Source: Xylanimonas protaetiae
Lineage (GTDB): Bacteria; Actinomycetota; Actinomycetes; Actinomycetales; Cellulomonadaceae
NCBI RefSeq assembly: GCF_004135385.1
Contig: NZ_CP035493.1
Coordinates: 930,001 to 994,000, forward strand
Reading direction: 5' to 3'
DNA: 64,000 nt
Shown here: positions 1 through 9,059 of the stretch, piece by piece
Layout of the letters: the number at the start of each line of letters is the position of its first letter
How positions within the stretch are numbered: position 1 is the first letter of the stretch
Notes under the pieces: generated by a model
What the model saw: the letters and a program-made list of their open reading frames with translations, nothing else
What the model was told of the DNA's origin: nothing
The model's database searches: none
Translations under genes and position numbers: made by a program

Positions 1-61
1 CCAGCGCCGCCGGCACCCCGGCCGGCTCGACGCGGGCCGGAGGGCGTTCGGTGAGGGTCAT
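1..61 (-). CDS. Unknown protein, N-terminal fragment (runs off the left edge)
   Basis: An ATG on the minus strand is preceded by a good Shine-Dalgarno (TGGAGG, about 7 nt upstream). The reading frame stays open to the window edge, giving 20 visible residues starting MTLTERPPARVEP. That is too little to assign a family. It is transcribed divergently from the Ada-AlkA gene, with about 200 bp between them that must hold both promoters. Confidence 0.55.
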   Translation of the reverse strand, partial: MTLTERPPARVEPAGVPAAL

Positions 62-262
62 GTCGGGGCCTCCAGGATCGTGCGGTGGTGGCGGACTCTA
101 GGCCTCCCTCACGCGCTCACATCGATGACGCGATCCTTGTTCCGCATGGTGGGCATCGGGCCGACATGCCCTGAACCGGCGGTGACGGACGCGTGAACTC
201 CGCGCGCCGCCACGTCCGATTCCCGCTAGCCGGGCCGCCGGCGGGCGAGGGAGGATGCCTGC

Positions 263-1909
263 ATGGCCGACCTGTTCACCGAGCGCTACCGCGCCATCGC
301 GGCCCGCGACCGCCGGTTCGACGGGCAGTTCTTCACCGCCGTGCACACCACCGGCATCTACTGCCGCCCGTCGTGCCCGGCCCGCACCCCGCGCGCCGAG
401 AACGTGACGTTCTACCTGACGTCGGCCGCCGCCCACGAGGCCGGCTTCCGGGCCTGCAAGCGCTGCCTGCCCGAGGCGGCGCCCGGCACGCCGGCGTGGA
501 ACCTGCGCCGTGACCTGGCCGGACGCGCGATGCGGCTCGTCGCGGACGGCGTCGTGGACCGCGAGGGGGTGCCCGGGCTCGCCGCGCGCCTCGGGTACAC
601 GCCGCGGCACGTGCACCGGCTCCTCGTCGCGGAGCTCGGCGCCGGGCCGCTGGCCCTCGCCCGCGCCCAGCGCGCCCAGACGGCGCGAGCGCTCCTCGTC
701 GGCACGCCGCTCCGGCTCGCCGACGTCGCGTTCGCGGCCGGGTTCGGCTCGATCCGCCAGTTCAACGACACCGTGCAGGAGGTGTTCGGCGTCGCGCCGA
801 GCACGCTGCGCGCGACCGCCCGCCGCGCCGACGCGCCCGGGCCGCGCGGTCCCGCGCCGTCCGGTCTCGTGCCGTCCGGCGCCGTACCGCCAGGCGCCGG
901 CGCCGAGCCCGTGCGCCTCGAGCTCCGCCTGCCGGTCCGCGAGCCGTTCGACGCCCCCGGCGTCTTCGGCTTCCTCGCCGTGCGTGCCGTCCCCGGCGTC
1001 GAGACGGCGTCGACCGACGACGACGGCACGCTGCGCTACGCGCGCACGCTCGCCCTCCCCCACGGCCCGGCCGCGTGCGAGGTGACCGCGACCCCGGCGC
1101 GGGGCTCGTGGGTGGTGCGCGTGCGCGTCGAGCTCGCCTCCCTCGCGGACGTCGCCACCGCCGTCGCGCGCGTGCGGCGCCTGCTCGACCTCGACGCCGA
1201 CCCCGTGGCCGTCGACGCCGCCCTCGGCGCCGACCCCGCCCTCGCACCCCTCGTCGCCGCGACGCCCGGCATCCGCGTGCCCGGGGCCGTCGACCCGCAC
1301 GAGCTCGTGGTGCGCGCGATCGTCGGCCAGCAGATCTCGGTCGCGGCGGCGCGCACGCACCTCGGCAGGCTCGCGGCCCGGCTCGGGACGCCGACCGCGT
1401 CGTCGTTCGCCGGGCTCACGACGCTCTTCCCCACCGCCGCCGCGATCGCCGAGGGGGTGCCCGTCGCGGCCCCGGGCACCCCCGAGGCCTCCGACCCGGG
1501 GCGGCCGCTGCGGCTGCCCGCGCGCGGCGTGGCCGCCCTCGTCGGCGCCGCGCGGGCGCTCGCCGACGGCGACCTGACCGTCGACGTCGGCGCCGACCCG
1601 GACGCCCTGCGCGCCGCGCTCGTGGCCCGGCCGGGCGTCGGGGCGTGGACCGCCGCCTACGTGGCGATGCGTGTGCTCGGCGACCCCGACGCCTGGCTCG
1701 AGGGCGACGTCGCACTGCTCGCGGGCGCCACGGCGGCGGGCGTCGGCGACTCCCGCCCGACGCCGCCCGGGCGCCGCCACCGCGACCTCGCCGCGCGCGC
1801 CGCCGCCTGGGCACCCTGGCGCTCCTACGCCGCGATGCACCTGTGGCGCGCCGCGTCCCCCCAGAACGCCGCCGCACGAGAGACCCCCGCACGAGAGGTA
1901 GTCCGATGA
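263..1909 (+). CDS. ada-alkA: Bifunctional Ada regulator / AlkA DNA-3-methyladenine glycosylase
   Basis: 548-residue fusion for repair of alkylated DNA. Residues 1-80 are the Ada methylphosphotriester domain with the zinc cysteines Cys34, Cys38, Cys65 and Cys68 (YCRPSC and CKRC). An AraC-type helix-turn-helix region follows (about 85-185), then an AlkA N-terminal domain and a helix-hairpin-helix glycosylase domain. That last domain has the hairpin near [12 protein letters not shown] and the expected catalytic Asp482 in LEGDVALL. In this family Ada becomes a transcriptional activator after accepting a methyl group, while AlkA excises 3-methyladenine and related bases. The ATG at 263 is chosen because GAGGGAGG sits just upstream. 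Its stop overlaps the start of ogt by 4 bp, so the two are translationally coupled into one alkylation-response operon. Confidence 0.93.
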   Translation: MADLFTERYRAIAARDRRFDGQFFTAVHTTGIYCRPSCPARTPRAENVTFYLTSAAAHEAGFRACKRCLPEAAPGTPAWNLRRDLAGRAMRLVADGVVDREGVPGLAARLGYTPRHVHRLLVAELGAGPLALARAQRAQTARALLVGTPLRLADVAFAAGFGSIRQFNDTVQEVFGVAPSTLRATARRADAPGPRGPAPSGLVPSGAVPPGAGAEPVRLELRLPVREPFDAPGVFGFLAVRAVPGVETASTDDDGTLRYARTLALPHGPAACEVTATPARGSWVVRVRVELASLADVATAVARVRRLLDLDADPVAVDAALGADPALAPLVAATPGIRVPGAVDPHELVVRAIVGQQISVAAARTHLGRLAARLGTPTASSFAGLTTLFPTAAAIAEGVPVAAPGTPEASDPGRPLRLPARGVAALVGAARALADGDLTVDVGADPDALRAALVARPGVGAWTAAYVAMRVLGDPDAWLEGDVALLAGATAAGVGDSRPTPPGRRHRDLAARAAAWAPWRSYAAMHLWRAASPQNAAARETPAREVVR

Positions 1910-2577
1910 CCATCGCCCGCAGCGCCACCGTCGTCACGCCCGACGGCCCGTTCACCGTCGTCGCCGACGACGCCGCCGTGCTCGCCTCCGGGTGGACCGA
2001 CGACGTCGCGTCGCTCGTCGCGCTCGTCCACCCGACGCTGCGACCCTCCGACGTCACGCCATCCGACGTCACGCCCGACGACGTCACGCGAGACGAGACC
2101 ACGCGAGACGAGACCACGCACGACGACGCCGCGCACGAGGAGGCCGCGCACGAGGAGGCCGCGCACGAGGAGGCCGCGCACGAGGAGGCCGCGCCGGGCG
2201 GCCCCGGCACCGGCGACGTCCTTGCCGCCGCGCTCTCCGCCGTCCGCGCCTACTACGCGGGCGACCTCGCCGCGCCGGGCGCCGTGCCGGTGCGGCAGGT
2301 GTCCGGCGAGTTCCGGGCGCACGCCTGGGACGTGCTGCGCGGCGTCGCGCCGGGCGAGGTAGTGACCTACACGCAGTACGCGGAGCGCGCCGGCCGGCCG
2401 GCGGCCGTGCGGGCCGCGGCGGGGGCCTGCGCGATGAACGCGGCGGCCCTGTTCGTGCCGTGCCACCGCGTGCTGCGCACCGACGGCTCCCTGGGCGGCT
2501 TCCGCTACGGCCTGCCGATCAAGGAGTCGCTCCTGACGCGCGAGCGGTCGCTCGACCCGGAGCCGGCCCTGTTCTGA
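1906..2577 (+). CDS. ogt: Methylated-DNA--[protein]-cysteine S-methyltransferase
   Basis: 223 residues. The C-terminal half is a typical O6-alkylguanine-DNA alkyltransferase with the acceptor motif PCHRV (Cys186) and the DNA-binding helix region before it ([14 protein letters not shown]). The protein removes O6-alkyl groups from guanine in a suicide reaction. The start is the ATG that overlaps the ada-alkA stop (ATGA). Unusually, residues 48-97, between the small N-terminal domain and the catalytic domain, are ten pentapeptide repeats encoded by a 15-bp minisatellite, drifting from SDVTP through DETTR to EEAAH. This acidic linker is absent from ordinary Ogt proteins of about 160-180 residues and explains the extra length. 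Confidence 0.93.
   Translation: MTIARSATVVTPDGPFTVVADDAAVLASGWTDDVASLVALVHPTLRPSDVTPSDVTPDDVTRDETTRDETTHDDAAHEEAAHEEAAHEEAAHEEAAPGGPGTGDVLAAALSAVRAYYAGDLAAPGAVPVRQVSGEFRAHAWDVLRGVAPGEVVTYTQYAERAGRPAAVRAAAGACAMNAAALFVPCHRVLRTDGSLGGFRYGLPIKESLLTRERSLDPEPALF
2047..2196 (+). repeat. 15-bp tandem repeat inside ogt, ten units
   Basis: Ten in-frame 15-bp units encode [35 protein letters not shown] three times, then EEAAP. The last units are nearly identical at the DNA level (CACGAGGAGGCCGCG), so recent expansion is likely. The repeat is in frame, so copy-number change would only lengthen the linker. Confidence 0.95.
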
Positions 2578-2584
2578 GGGCCGG

Positions 2585-2935
2585 CTACCGGTCCGACAGG
2601 TCGTCGACGTCGAGGTCCTCGCGGCGCACCTTGCCCGTGCGGAAGCCGGCGCGGCCCACCATGTGGGCCGCCACGGGGCTCGTGAGCAGCTGGAACACGA
2701 CCACGAGGGCGAGCAGCGTCACCGCGGTGGCGCTGCGCAGCCGCAGCGCCACGCCCGCGAGCAGCAGGATGAGGCCCAGCACCTGCGGCTTCGTCACGGC
2801 GTGCATGCGGGCCAGCAGGTTCGAGAACCGCAGCACGCCGACGCCCGCGGAGAACGTGAGGAACGCTCCAAGCAGCAGGCAGACGGCCGCGGCGACGTCG
2901 GCCAGCCCGGTCCAGAACCCCGGTTCGGGCGTCAT
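2585..2935 (-). CDS. mrpG: Mrp cation/H+ antiporter subunit G
   Basis: 116 residues with three hydrophobic segments, and the family's characteristic stretch around VLRFSNLLARMHAVTKPQVLG. MrpG is a small accessory membrane subunit of the multisubunit Na+(K+)/H+ antiporter. It is the last gene of the operon. Its ATG overlaps the mrpF stop (ATGA). The stop lies 7 bp from the convergent ogt stop, leaving almost no room for a terminator. Confidence 0.93.
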   Translation of the reverse strand: MTPEPGFWTGLADVAAAVCLLLGAFLTFSAGVGVLRFSNLLARMHAVTKPQVLGLILLLAGVALRLRSATAVTLLALVVVFQLLTSPVAAHMVGRAGFRTGKVRREDLDVDDLSDR

Positions 2936-3345
2936 GACAGCTCCTCCCCGTCGTCGGCGGCCGACGTCCGGTCGGCCGGGCGGGGCACGCTCCCCCGGCG
3001 CCGGGCGCGGCGCTCCGCCTCGAGCGCGGCCTCGCGGGCGGCGTCCTCGGCGCGGACCTCCTCGCGCGTGCGGATGCGCTTCTCGCTCTCGGGCTCGACG
3101 GACGCGAAGCGCGCGATCGTCACCGACCCGATGAACCCGACGAGCGAGAGCACCACGAGGATCGGGATGGACTCGGTGCGCCGCGACCAGGCCGCCTCGA
3201 CGGCGACCGCGCCGACGATCGTGGTGGTCAGGACGTCGAACGCGACGGTCCGGTCGAGCATCGACGGACCGCGCTCGAGCCGCACGAGCGCGAGGACGGC
3301 GGCGGCCGCGATGAGGGTCGTCGCGACGACGGCCACGACGATCAT
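2932..3345 (-). CDS. mrpF: Mrp cation/H+ antiporter subunit F
   Basis: 137 residues. The first 90 or so match MrpF: three transmembrane helices with RLERGPSMLDRTVAFDVL. The protein then carries a charged, Glu/Arg-rich tail of about 45 residues beyond the usual end of the family, probably cytoplasmic. Start and stop codons overlap mrpE and mrpG by 4 bp each. Confidence 0.92.
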   Translation of the reverse strand: MIVVAVVATTLIAAAAVLALVRLERGPSMLDRTVAFDVLTTTIVGAVAVEAAWSRRTESIPILVVLSLVGFIGSVTIARFASVEPESEKRIRTREEVRAEDAAREAALEAERRARRRGSVPRPADRTSAADDGEELS

Positions 3346-3935
3346 GCGCGTCCTCCTCCGTCGTCGGCGGCGAGCCCGGCCCGGACCAGGTCGCCCCGGG
3401 CGGCGAACGCGCGCAGCACGCGCTCCTCGAGGTGGAGCGTCTGCGCCCGGACGCCCGCGACGCCACCGGCCGCGTCGAGGTCGAGCACGTGCAGGTAGAG
3501 CACGGCGGTGCGCGTGTCGACCTCGACGACGAGCGACCCCGGCACGAGCGAGGACAGCACGGCCGTCATCGCGAACAGCACGTCGGGCGCGGGCCGCAGC
3601 GGCACGGACACCACGCCGCCGCGCGGCTGCGGCCCGGGCCGCAGCGCCGTCCACGCCACCTGGAACGAGGCCACCACGAGGTCGCCCACGAACCGTCCCG
3701 CGAGCACCGCGACGCGGCCCGGCCGGAACGCCGCGTCCACCCCGACGGGCGGCAGCGGCAGCACCGCCACGACGACGACGCCCAGCACGAGGCCGGCCAC
3801 GAACGTGCCCCACGCGAACGTGGCCCACAGCAGCATCCACAGCCCGGACAGGAGCAGGATCGTGGGCCACTGCGCCACGACGCGCCGCACCCGCCGCCGC
3901 GCGACGCCGACGGCCGCCGCCTGGCCCGCGGTCAC
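3342..3935 (-). CDS. mrpE: Mrp cation/H+ antiporter subunit E
   Basis: 197 residues. Two or three N-terminal hydrophobic helices (WPTILLLSGLWMLLWATF and the following segment) precede a soluble domain with the family landmark SLVPGSLVVEVD. The GTG start overlaps the mrpD stop (GTGA). MrpE is part of the D-E-F-G half of the complex. Confidence 0.92.
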   Translation of the reverse strand: MTAGQAAAVGVARRRVRRVVAQWPTILLLSGLWMLLWATFAWGTFVAGLVLGVVVVAVLPLPPVGVDAAFRPGRVAVLAGRFVGDLVVASFQVAWTALRPGPQPRGGVVSVPLRPAPDVLFAMTAVLSSLVPGSLVVEVDTRTAVLYLHVLDLDAAGGVAGVRAQTLHLEERVLRAFAARGDLVRAGLAADDGGGRA

Positions 3936-5566
3936 TCGTCGGCCCCCGCGACGTCGTCGCCGGGCGGGAGCCCGCCGTCGTCCCGCACGGCCTGCTGGTA
4001 GGTGTGCCCGTCCGTGAGGCTGTCGGCCGCGCGCTGCGCGTACCCGTAGATGGGACCGGCGAACACGGTCAGCGCGAGCCCCACGCCCACGAGCGCGGCG
4101 GCGGGCAGCGCCATCCCGAGCGGGACGCGCGCGCTCGATGCCACGACCTCGGGCGGCGCCTCCTGCCAGAACGCCTTGTTCCACGCCTTGACCAGCGCGT
4201 ACAGGGTGAGCAGCGACGTCAGCACCGACCCGGCCACGAGCACCCACGCCAGCCCGGACCCGTTGCGCACGCCCGCCTCGAGCAGGCCCACCTTGCCGAG
4301 GAACCCGCTCAGCGGCGGGATGCCGGCCAGGTTCATCGCGGGCACGAAGAACAGGATCGCGAGCCCGGGCGCCACCCGGGCGAGCCCGCCCAGCCGGTCG
4401 AGCGACGTCGTCCCGCCGCGTCTCTCGATGAGCCCCACGACGAGGAACAGCGCCGTCTGCACGGTGATGTGGTGCACGACGTAGAAGATCGCGGCGGCCG
4501 TCGACGCCGACCCCGCGAGCGCGACGCCGAAGATCATGTAGCCGATGTGGCTGACGAGCGTGAACGAGAGCAGGCGCTTGATGTCGTCCTGCGCGACGGC
4601 GCCCAGGATGCCCACGAGCATGGTGAGCAGCGCGAGCACCATGAGCACCTCGTCGACGCGGCCGTTGCCCGCTCCCCCGGCCGGGAACAGCAGCGTCTGC
4701 GTGCGGATGACGGCGTAGACGCCCACCTTGGTGAGCAACCCGGCGAACACGGCGGTGACGGGCGCGGGCGCCGTCGGGTAGGAGTCGGGCAGCCACGCGG
4801 AGAGCGGGAAGATCGCGGCCTTGATGCCGAAGCCGAGCAGCAGCAGGAGCTGGATGCCCAGGCGCACCGCCGGGTCGACGTCGGGCAGCCGCTCGGCGAG
4901 CTGGGCCAGGTTCACGGTGCCGGTCGCGGAGTAGGCGAGCCCGACGGCCATGAGGAACACGACCGAGCTCACGAGCGCGACCACCACGTAGACCGACCCG
5001 GCCCGGATGCGGTCGCCCGTGCCGCCCAGGGTCAGCAGCACGTAGGAGGCCGCGAGGAGGATCTCGAACCCGACGTAGAGGTTGAACAGGTCGCCCGCGA
5101 GGAACGCGTTGGCGACGCCCGCGGCCAGCACCAGGAACGTGGGGTGGAAGATCGCGACCGGCAGCACGTCGCGCCGCTCGGCGAGGTCGGCGTCGCCCGC
5201 CGCGTCGGTGGCGCGGTCGCCGTCGCCCACCACCTCGACGTCGTCGGACCCGTCCGCGCCGCCCTGCGCCATCGAGTACAGCAGCACGCACAGCAGCACG
5301 ACGCCGCTGACCAGCAGCATGAGCGCGGACAGCCGGTCGGCGACGAGGTCGATGCCGACGGGCACCTGCCAGTCGCCGATGACGGCGACGACGGGCCCGC
5401 GGTCGGCGAGCCCCACGAGCACGGCGGCGGTGGCGACGACGACCGCCAGCGCGGTCACGGCGATGACGCGCTGCGCGCGCGGGTGGCGGTGCAGGGCGAG
5501 CGTGAGCCCCGCCGCGAAGAGCGGGACGAGCACGGGCAGCGGCAGGAGCGTCGCGGCGGACCACAT
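3932..5566 (-). CDS. mrpD: Mrp cation/H+ antiporter subunit D
   Basis: 544 residues, a polytopic membrane protein related to NuoM/NuoN proton-channel subunits. A conserved membrane lysine is visible in LLTKVGVYAVIR, together with the neighbouring motif for a broken helix. An acidic loop (around residue 120) and an acidic C-terminus are additions. The start overlaps the mrpC stop by one base (TGATG). MrpD and MrpA are thought to carry the proton paths of the antiporter. Confidence 0.94.
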   Translation of the reverse strand: MWSAATLLPLPVLVPLFAAGLTLALHRHPRAQRVIAVTALAVVVATAAVLVGLADRGPVVAVIGDWQVPVGIDLVADRLSALMLLVSGVVLLCVLLYSMAQGGADGSDDVEVVGDGDRATDAAGDADLAERRDVLPVAIFHPTFLVLAAGVANAFLAGDLFNLYVGFEILLAASYVLLTLGGTGDRIRAGSVYVVVALVSSVVFLMAVGLAYSATGTVNLAQLAERLPDVDPAVRLGIQLLLLLGFGIKAAIFPLSAWLPDSYPTAPAPVTAVFAGLLTKVGVYAVIRTQTLLFPAGGAGNGRVDEVLMVLALLTMLVGILGAVAQDDIKRLLSFTLVSHIGYMIFGVALAGSASTAAAIFYVVHHITVQTALFLVVGLIERRGGTTSLDRLGGLARVAPGLAILFFVPAMNLAGIPPLSGFLGKVGLLEAGVRNGSGLAWVLVAGSVLTSLLTLYALVKAWNKAFWQEAPPEVVASSARVPLGMALPAAALVGVGLALTVFAGPIYGYAQRAADSLTDGHTYQQAVRDDGGLPPGDDVAGADE

Positions 5567-6123
5567 CAGGGCCGGTCACCGCCCTCGGCCGCGCCTGCGG
5601 CGCCGGCGGAGGCCTCGCCCGCGGCGCTGGCGGCGGGCGCGCTCGTGGCGAGGCTCTCCTCGATGTCGTCGTGCACCTCGGCGGCCTCCTCGTCGAGCGT
5701 CTCGCCGGTCTCGGCGGCGTCGACGTCGGTCCAGACGGCCTCGTTGCGCGCGGCGAGCCGGGCGATGCGGCGGTCCTCGTCGTCGTCCTGGACCTCGTCG
5801 TGACCGTTGAGCTGCCACGAGCGGTACGCCATCGCGAGCACGAACGCCGTGAGGGCGAGCGTGATGACGATGGACGTGAGCACCATGGCCTGCGCGAGCG
5901 GGTCGGAGATCTGGACGGCCGGGTCGGCCGCCCCGAGGATGGGCGCGGCCCCGGCGCGCCCGCCCGCGACGAGCAGCGCGAGGTTCGCCCCGTTGCCCAC
6001 CAGCACGAACCCGAGCAGCACGCGCGTGAGCGACCGCTCCAGCAGCAGGTACACGCCCGTGGCGAAGAGCACGCCGACGGCCAGCACGAGGGCGAACGAG
6101 GGGACGTTGTCGAGGACGACCAT
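5566..6123 (-). CDS. mrpC: Mrp cation/H+ antiporter subunit C
   Basis: 185 residues. Three transmembrane helices homologous to NuoK occupy the first 110 residues (GVYLLLERSLTRVLLGFVL, GNGANLALL). An extended Asp/Glu/Ala-rich cytoplasmic tail of about 70 residues follows, longer than in Bacillus MrpC (about 113 residues). It is coupled by overlap to the genes on both sides. Confidence 0.93.
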   Translation of the reverse strand: MVVLDNVPSFALVLAVGVLFATGVYLLLERSLTRVLLGFVLVGNGANLALLVAGGRAGAAPILGAADPAVQISDPLAQAMVLTSIVITLALTAFVLAMAYRSWQLNGHDEVQDDDEDRRIARLAARNEAVWTDVDAAETGETLDEEAAEVHDDIEESLATSAPAASAAGEASAGAAGAAEGGDRP

Positions 6124-9053
6124 CAGAAGGCCCTCCCGCCGAGCGTGCGCCCCTGGCGGCCCTCGAGGTCGCCCTGCTGGTCGATCTCGGCGCCGAGCGA
6201 GCGCAGCACGTCGAGCACGAGCCCGATGACGACGAGGAACACCCCCAGGTCGAAGAAGAGCGACGTCACCACGTGCACCGTGCCGAACAGGGGCAGGTGC
6301 AGGTCCACGAGGAAGCTCTCGATGGCGTGCTGCCCGGACAGCAGCGACACGAGCCCCACGCCGGCGGACAGGAAGAGCCCCGTGCCGAGCACGAGGCCGG
6401 GGTGCACGGGCGCGGCCTCGCCCAGCTCGTAGCGCCCGCCCGCGAGGTAGCGCACCGCGAGCGCGAGCCCGACGACGAGGCCGGCCGCGAACCCGCCACC
6501 CGGCCCGTTGTGGCCGCGGAAGAGCAGGAAGAGGGCGAACACGATCATGGCGTGGAACACGACGCGCGTGACCACCTCGAACAGGATCGAGCGCCGCTCG
6601 GGGGCCAGCGTGGGGGCCGCGACGATCCAGCTGCGGCGCTGCACCCGCGACTCGGACGCCGCGGGCAGGGGCGTGCGCACGGGCACGCCCTCGTCGCGCA
6701 CGCGCGGGGCCCGCGCGGAGCGCTGCCGCAGGAACACGAGCGACGCGACGCCCGTCGCGGCCACGAGCAGCACGGAGATCTCACCCACGGTGTCCCACGC
6801 GCGGATGTCCACGAGGGTCACGTTGACGACGTTGTGCCCGCCGCCGTCGAGCGCCAGGTCGGGGAAGAGCTGCGCGATCGACGGGTGCGTCCGGGCGAGC
6901 GGAGCGGCCGTGACCAGCAGCATCATGACCGCGCCCACGCCCACGCCGATCGCGAGGCGCACCCAGCGGCTCGCGGCGAGCGGCCGGTCGGAGAAGTACG
7001 GGGGCAGGCGGCGCAGCACCAGCACCATGACGACGAGCGTGACCGTCTCGGTGAGCACCTGGGTCAGCGCGAGGTCGGGCGCCCCGTGCAGCAGGAACAG
7101 CACGGCGTTGCCGTACCCCGCCACGCCCACGAGGAACACGGCCTTGAGCCGGCGCCGGGCGCGCGAGGCGAGCACCGCGGCCACGCCGATGACGGCCACG
7201 ACGACGAGCTGCGCGGGCCGGTCGAACGGCACGAGCGCGAGCGGCCCGACGTGCCACGCGTCGCCCCCGGCCTCCGCGGCGCCGGGCAGCACGGCCCCGC
7301 GCAGCCCCCAGGCCAGCGCGAGGCCCGGCCCGGCGACGACGGACACGAGGATCGCGCCCAGGTAGAAGGGCAGCGAGCCGCGCTGCGTGGCACCGGTGAC
7401 GTCGGCGGCGACGTCGTCGAGCCGGCGCATGGAGCGGCGGTAGACGAGGTCGGCCGGGAGCGGCGACCAGGCGCGCGCCTGGAGCCGCTCGACGCGCTCG
7501 CGCTGCCAGAACAGCGCGGCGCCCGCCGCGAGCACGAGCACCGTGACGAGCAGCGTCGGCGTGAACCCCGCCCACAGGGTCAGGTGCCCGGTCTCGCCGG
7601 TCGGGTAGGTGTCCGCGTGCGGGGCCAGCAGGTTGTCGCCCACCTGCGGCAGCAGGGCGACGGCGAGCCCCAGCACGGCCAGAACGAACGGCGGCGCGAC
7701 GAGCAGCAGCGGCGGCCGCTTGACGACGACGTCCCCGGCGTCCTCCGCCTGCGCGGGCGCCTTGCGCCCGAACGCGCCCCACGCGAACCGCAGCCCGTAC
7801 GCCACCGTCAGCACGGACCCGAGGGCGACGACGACGAGCAGCGCCCGCCCGAGCGGGTCGTCGTCGTGCGCCCACGCCTCCAGCGCGGCCTCCTTGGCCA
7901 CGTACCCGGCGAACGGCGGCAGCCCGATCATCGACGCCGTCGCCAGCAGGCCGGCCGCCGCCGTCAGCGGCAGCTGCCGCGCGAGCCCGGCCAGCCGCCG
8001 CAGGTCGCGCGTCCCGGTGGCGGCGTCGACGACGCCGACGACGAGGAACAGCGACGCCTTGAACATCGCGTGCGCGCCCAGCAGGGCGAGCCCCGCGAGC
8101 GCCGCCGCGCGCGTGCCGTACCCGAGCAGCAGCACCAGCAGGCCGAGCTGGGACACCGTGCCGAAGGCGAGGACGAGCTTGAGGTCGTGCTGCCGCAGCG
8201 CCCGGTACCCGCCCAGCAGCATGCTGGCCGAGCCGAGCACGAGCACCACCCACCGCCAGGCGGCGAGGTCGGAGAACGCGGGCGCGAACCGGGCGACCAG
8301 GTAGATGCCGGCCTTCACCATCGCGGCGGCGTGCAGGTAGGCGCTCACGGGCGTCGGCGCGGCCATGGCCGCGGGCAGCCAGAAGTGCGTGGGCACCTGC
8401 GCCGACTTCGTCGCGGCACCGGCCAGCAGGCACACGGCCGCGACCGTCACGACGCCGCCCGACGGCGGGTCCGCGAGGATCTCCGAGACCCGCCACGTGC
8501 CCGCGCTCACCCCGAGGACCACGACGCCGACGAGCATCGTCAGGCCGCCCGCCGTCGTGACGACGATCGCCTGCATGGCCGCGCGGCGCGACGCCTTGCG
8601 GTCGGCGTGGTGCCCGATGAGCAGGTAGGAGAAGACGGTGGTCAGCTCCCAGAACACGAACATGAGCAGCAGGTCGTCCGCGGTGACCAGGCCCGCCATC
8701 GCACCCGCGAACCCCACCAGCACGCCCGCGAACCGGCTCATCCCCACGGCGCCGCGCGAGAAGTAGGCGCTGCAGTACAGCAGCACGAGCGCCCCGACCG
8801 CGCCCACCACGAGCAGCATCAGCCACGACAGCGTGTCGAGCCGGAAGTCCAGCGCGAGGCCGAGCGCGGGCACCCACTCGATGCGTTCCACGGGCACGCG
8901 CCCGTCCATGACCGCCGACGCCTGCGACAACGCGTACCCGGCCGCCGACGCCGGGCCCAGCGCGAGCACCCAGAAGGCCTTGCGGCCCAGCCACCCCACG
9001 AGGGCAGGCGCAGCCAGCGCCAGCAGCAGGTGGGCGACGACGACGGGCAGCAC
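6123..9053 (-). CDS. mrpA: Mrp cation/H+ antiporter fused subunit A/B
   Basis: 976 residues. The N-terminal portion is MrpA (NuoL-like, with HAAAMVKAGIYL as the conserved lysine helix). From about residue 830 it continues into a complete MrpB module (FRGHNGPGGGFAAGL and four helices), so MrpB is fused rather than separate, as in many actinobacteria. Together with mrpCDEFG this makes all seven subunits of a cation/H+ antiporter for pH and sodium homeostasis. The start is a GTG six nt after the stop of the upstream unknown gene. No Shine-Dalgarno is visible, so termination-reinitiation is likely. Confidence 0.93.
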   Translation of the reverse strand: MLPVVVAHLLLALAAPALVGWLGRKAFWVLALGPASAAGYALSQASAVMDGRVPVERIEWVPALGLALDFRLDTLSWLMLLVVGAVGALVLLYCSAYFSRGAVGMSRFAGVLVGFAGAMAGLVTADDLLLMFVFWELTTVFSYLLIGHHADRKASRRAAMQAIVVTTAGGLTMLVGVVVLGVSAGTWRVSEILADPPSGGVVTVAAVCLLAGAATKSAQVPTHFWLPAAMAAPTPVSAYLHAAAMVKAGIYLVARFAPAFSDLAAWRWVVLVLGSASMLLGGYRALRQHDLKLVLAFGTVSQLGLLVLLLGYGTRAAALAGLALLGAHAMFKASLFLVVGVVDAATGTRDLRRLAGLARQLPLTAAAGLLATASMIGLPPFAGYVAKEAALEAWAHDDDPLGRALLVVVALGSVLTVAYGLRFAWGAFGRKAPAQAEDAGDVVVKRPPLLLVAPPFVLAVLGLAVALLPQVGDNLLAPHADTYPTGETGHLTLWAGFTPTLLVTVLVLAAGAALFWQRERVERLQARAWSPLPADLVYRRSMRRLDDVAADVTGATQRGSLPFYLGAILVSVVAGPGLALAWGLRGAVLPGAAEAGGDAWHVGPLALVPFDRPAQLVVVAVIGVAAVLASRARRRLKAVFLVGVAGYGNAVLFLLHGAPDLALTQVLTETVTLVVMVLVLRRLPPYFSDRPLAASRWVRLAIGVGVGAVMMLLVTAAPLARTHPSIAQLFPDLALDGGGHNVVNVTLVDIRAWDTVGEISVLLVAATGVASLVFLRQRSARAPRVRDEGVPVRTPLPAASESRVQRRSWIVAAPTLAPERRSILFEVVTRVVFHAMIVFALFLLFRGHNGPGGGFAAGLVVGLALAVRYLAGGRYELGEAAPVHPGLVLGTGLFLSAGVGLVSLLSGQHAIESFLVDLHLPLFGTVHVVTSLFFDLGVFLVVIGLVLDVLRSLGAEIDQQGDLEGRQGRTLGGRAF

Positions 9054-9059
9054 GACGAC

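Noticed and set aside
98-1840. Long Arg/Gly-rich open frames opposite or out of phase with real genes
   Set aside because: At this GC content stop codons are rare in all frames; these frames have low-complexity products, no start signals and overlap well-supported genes.
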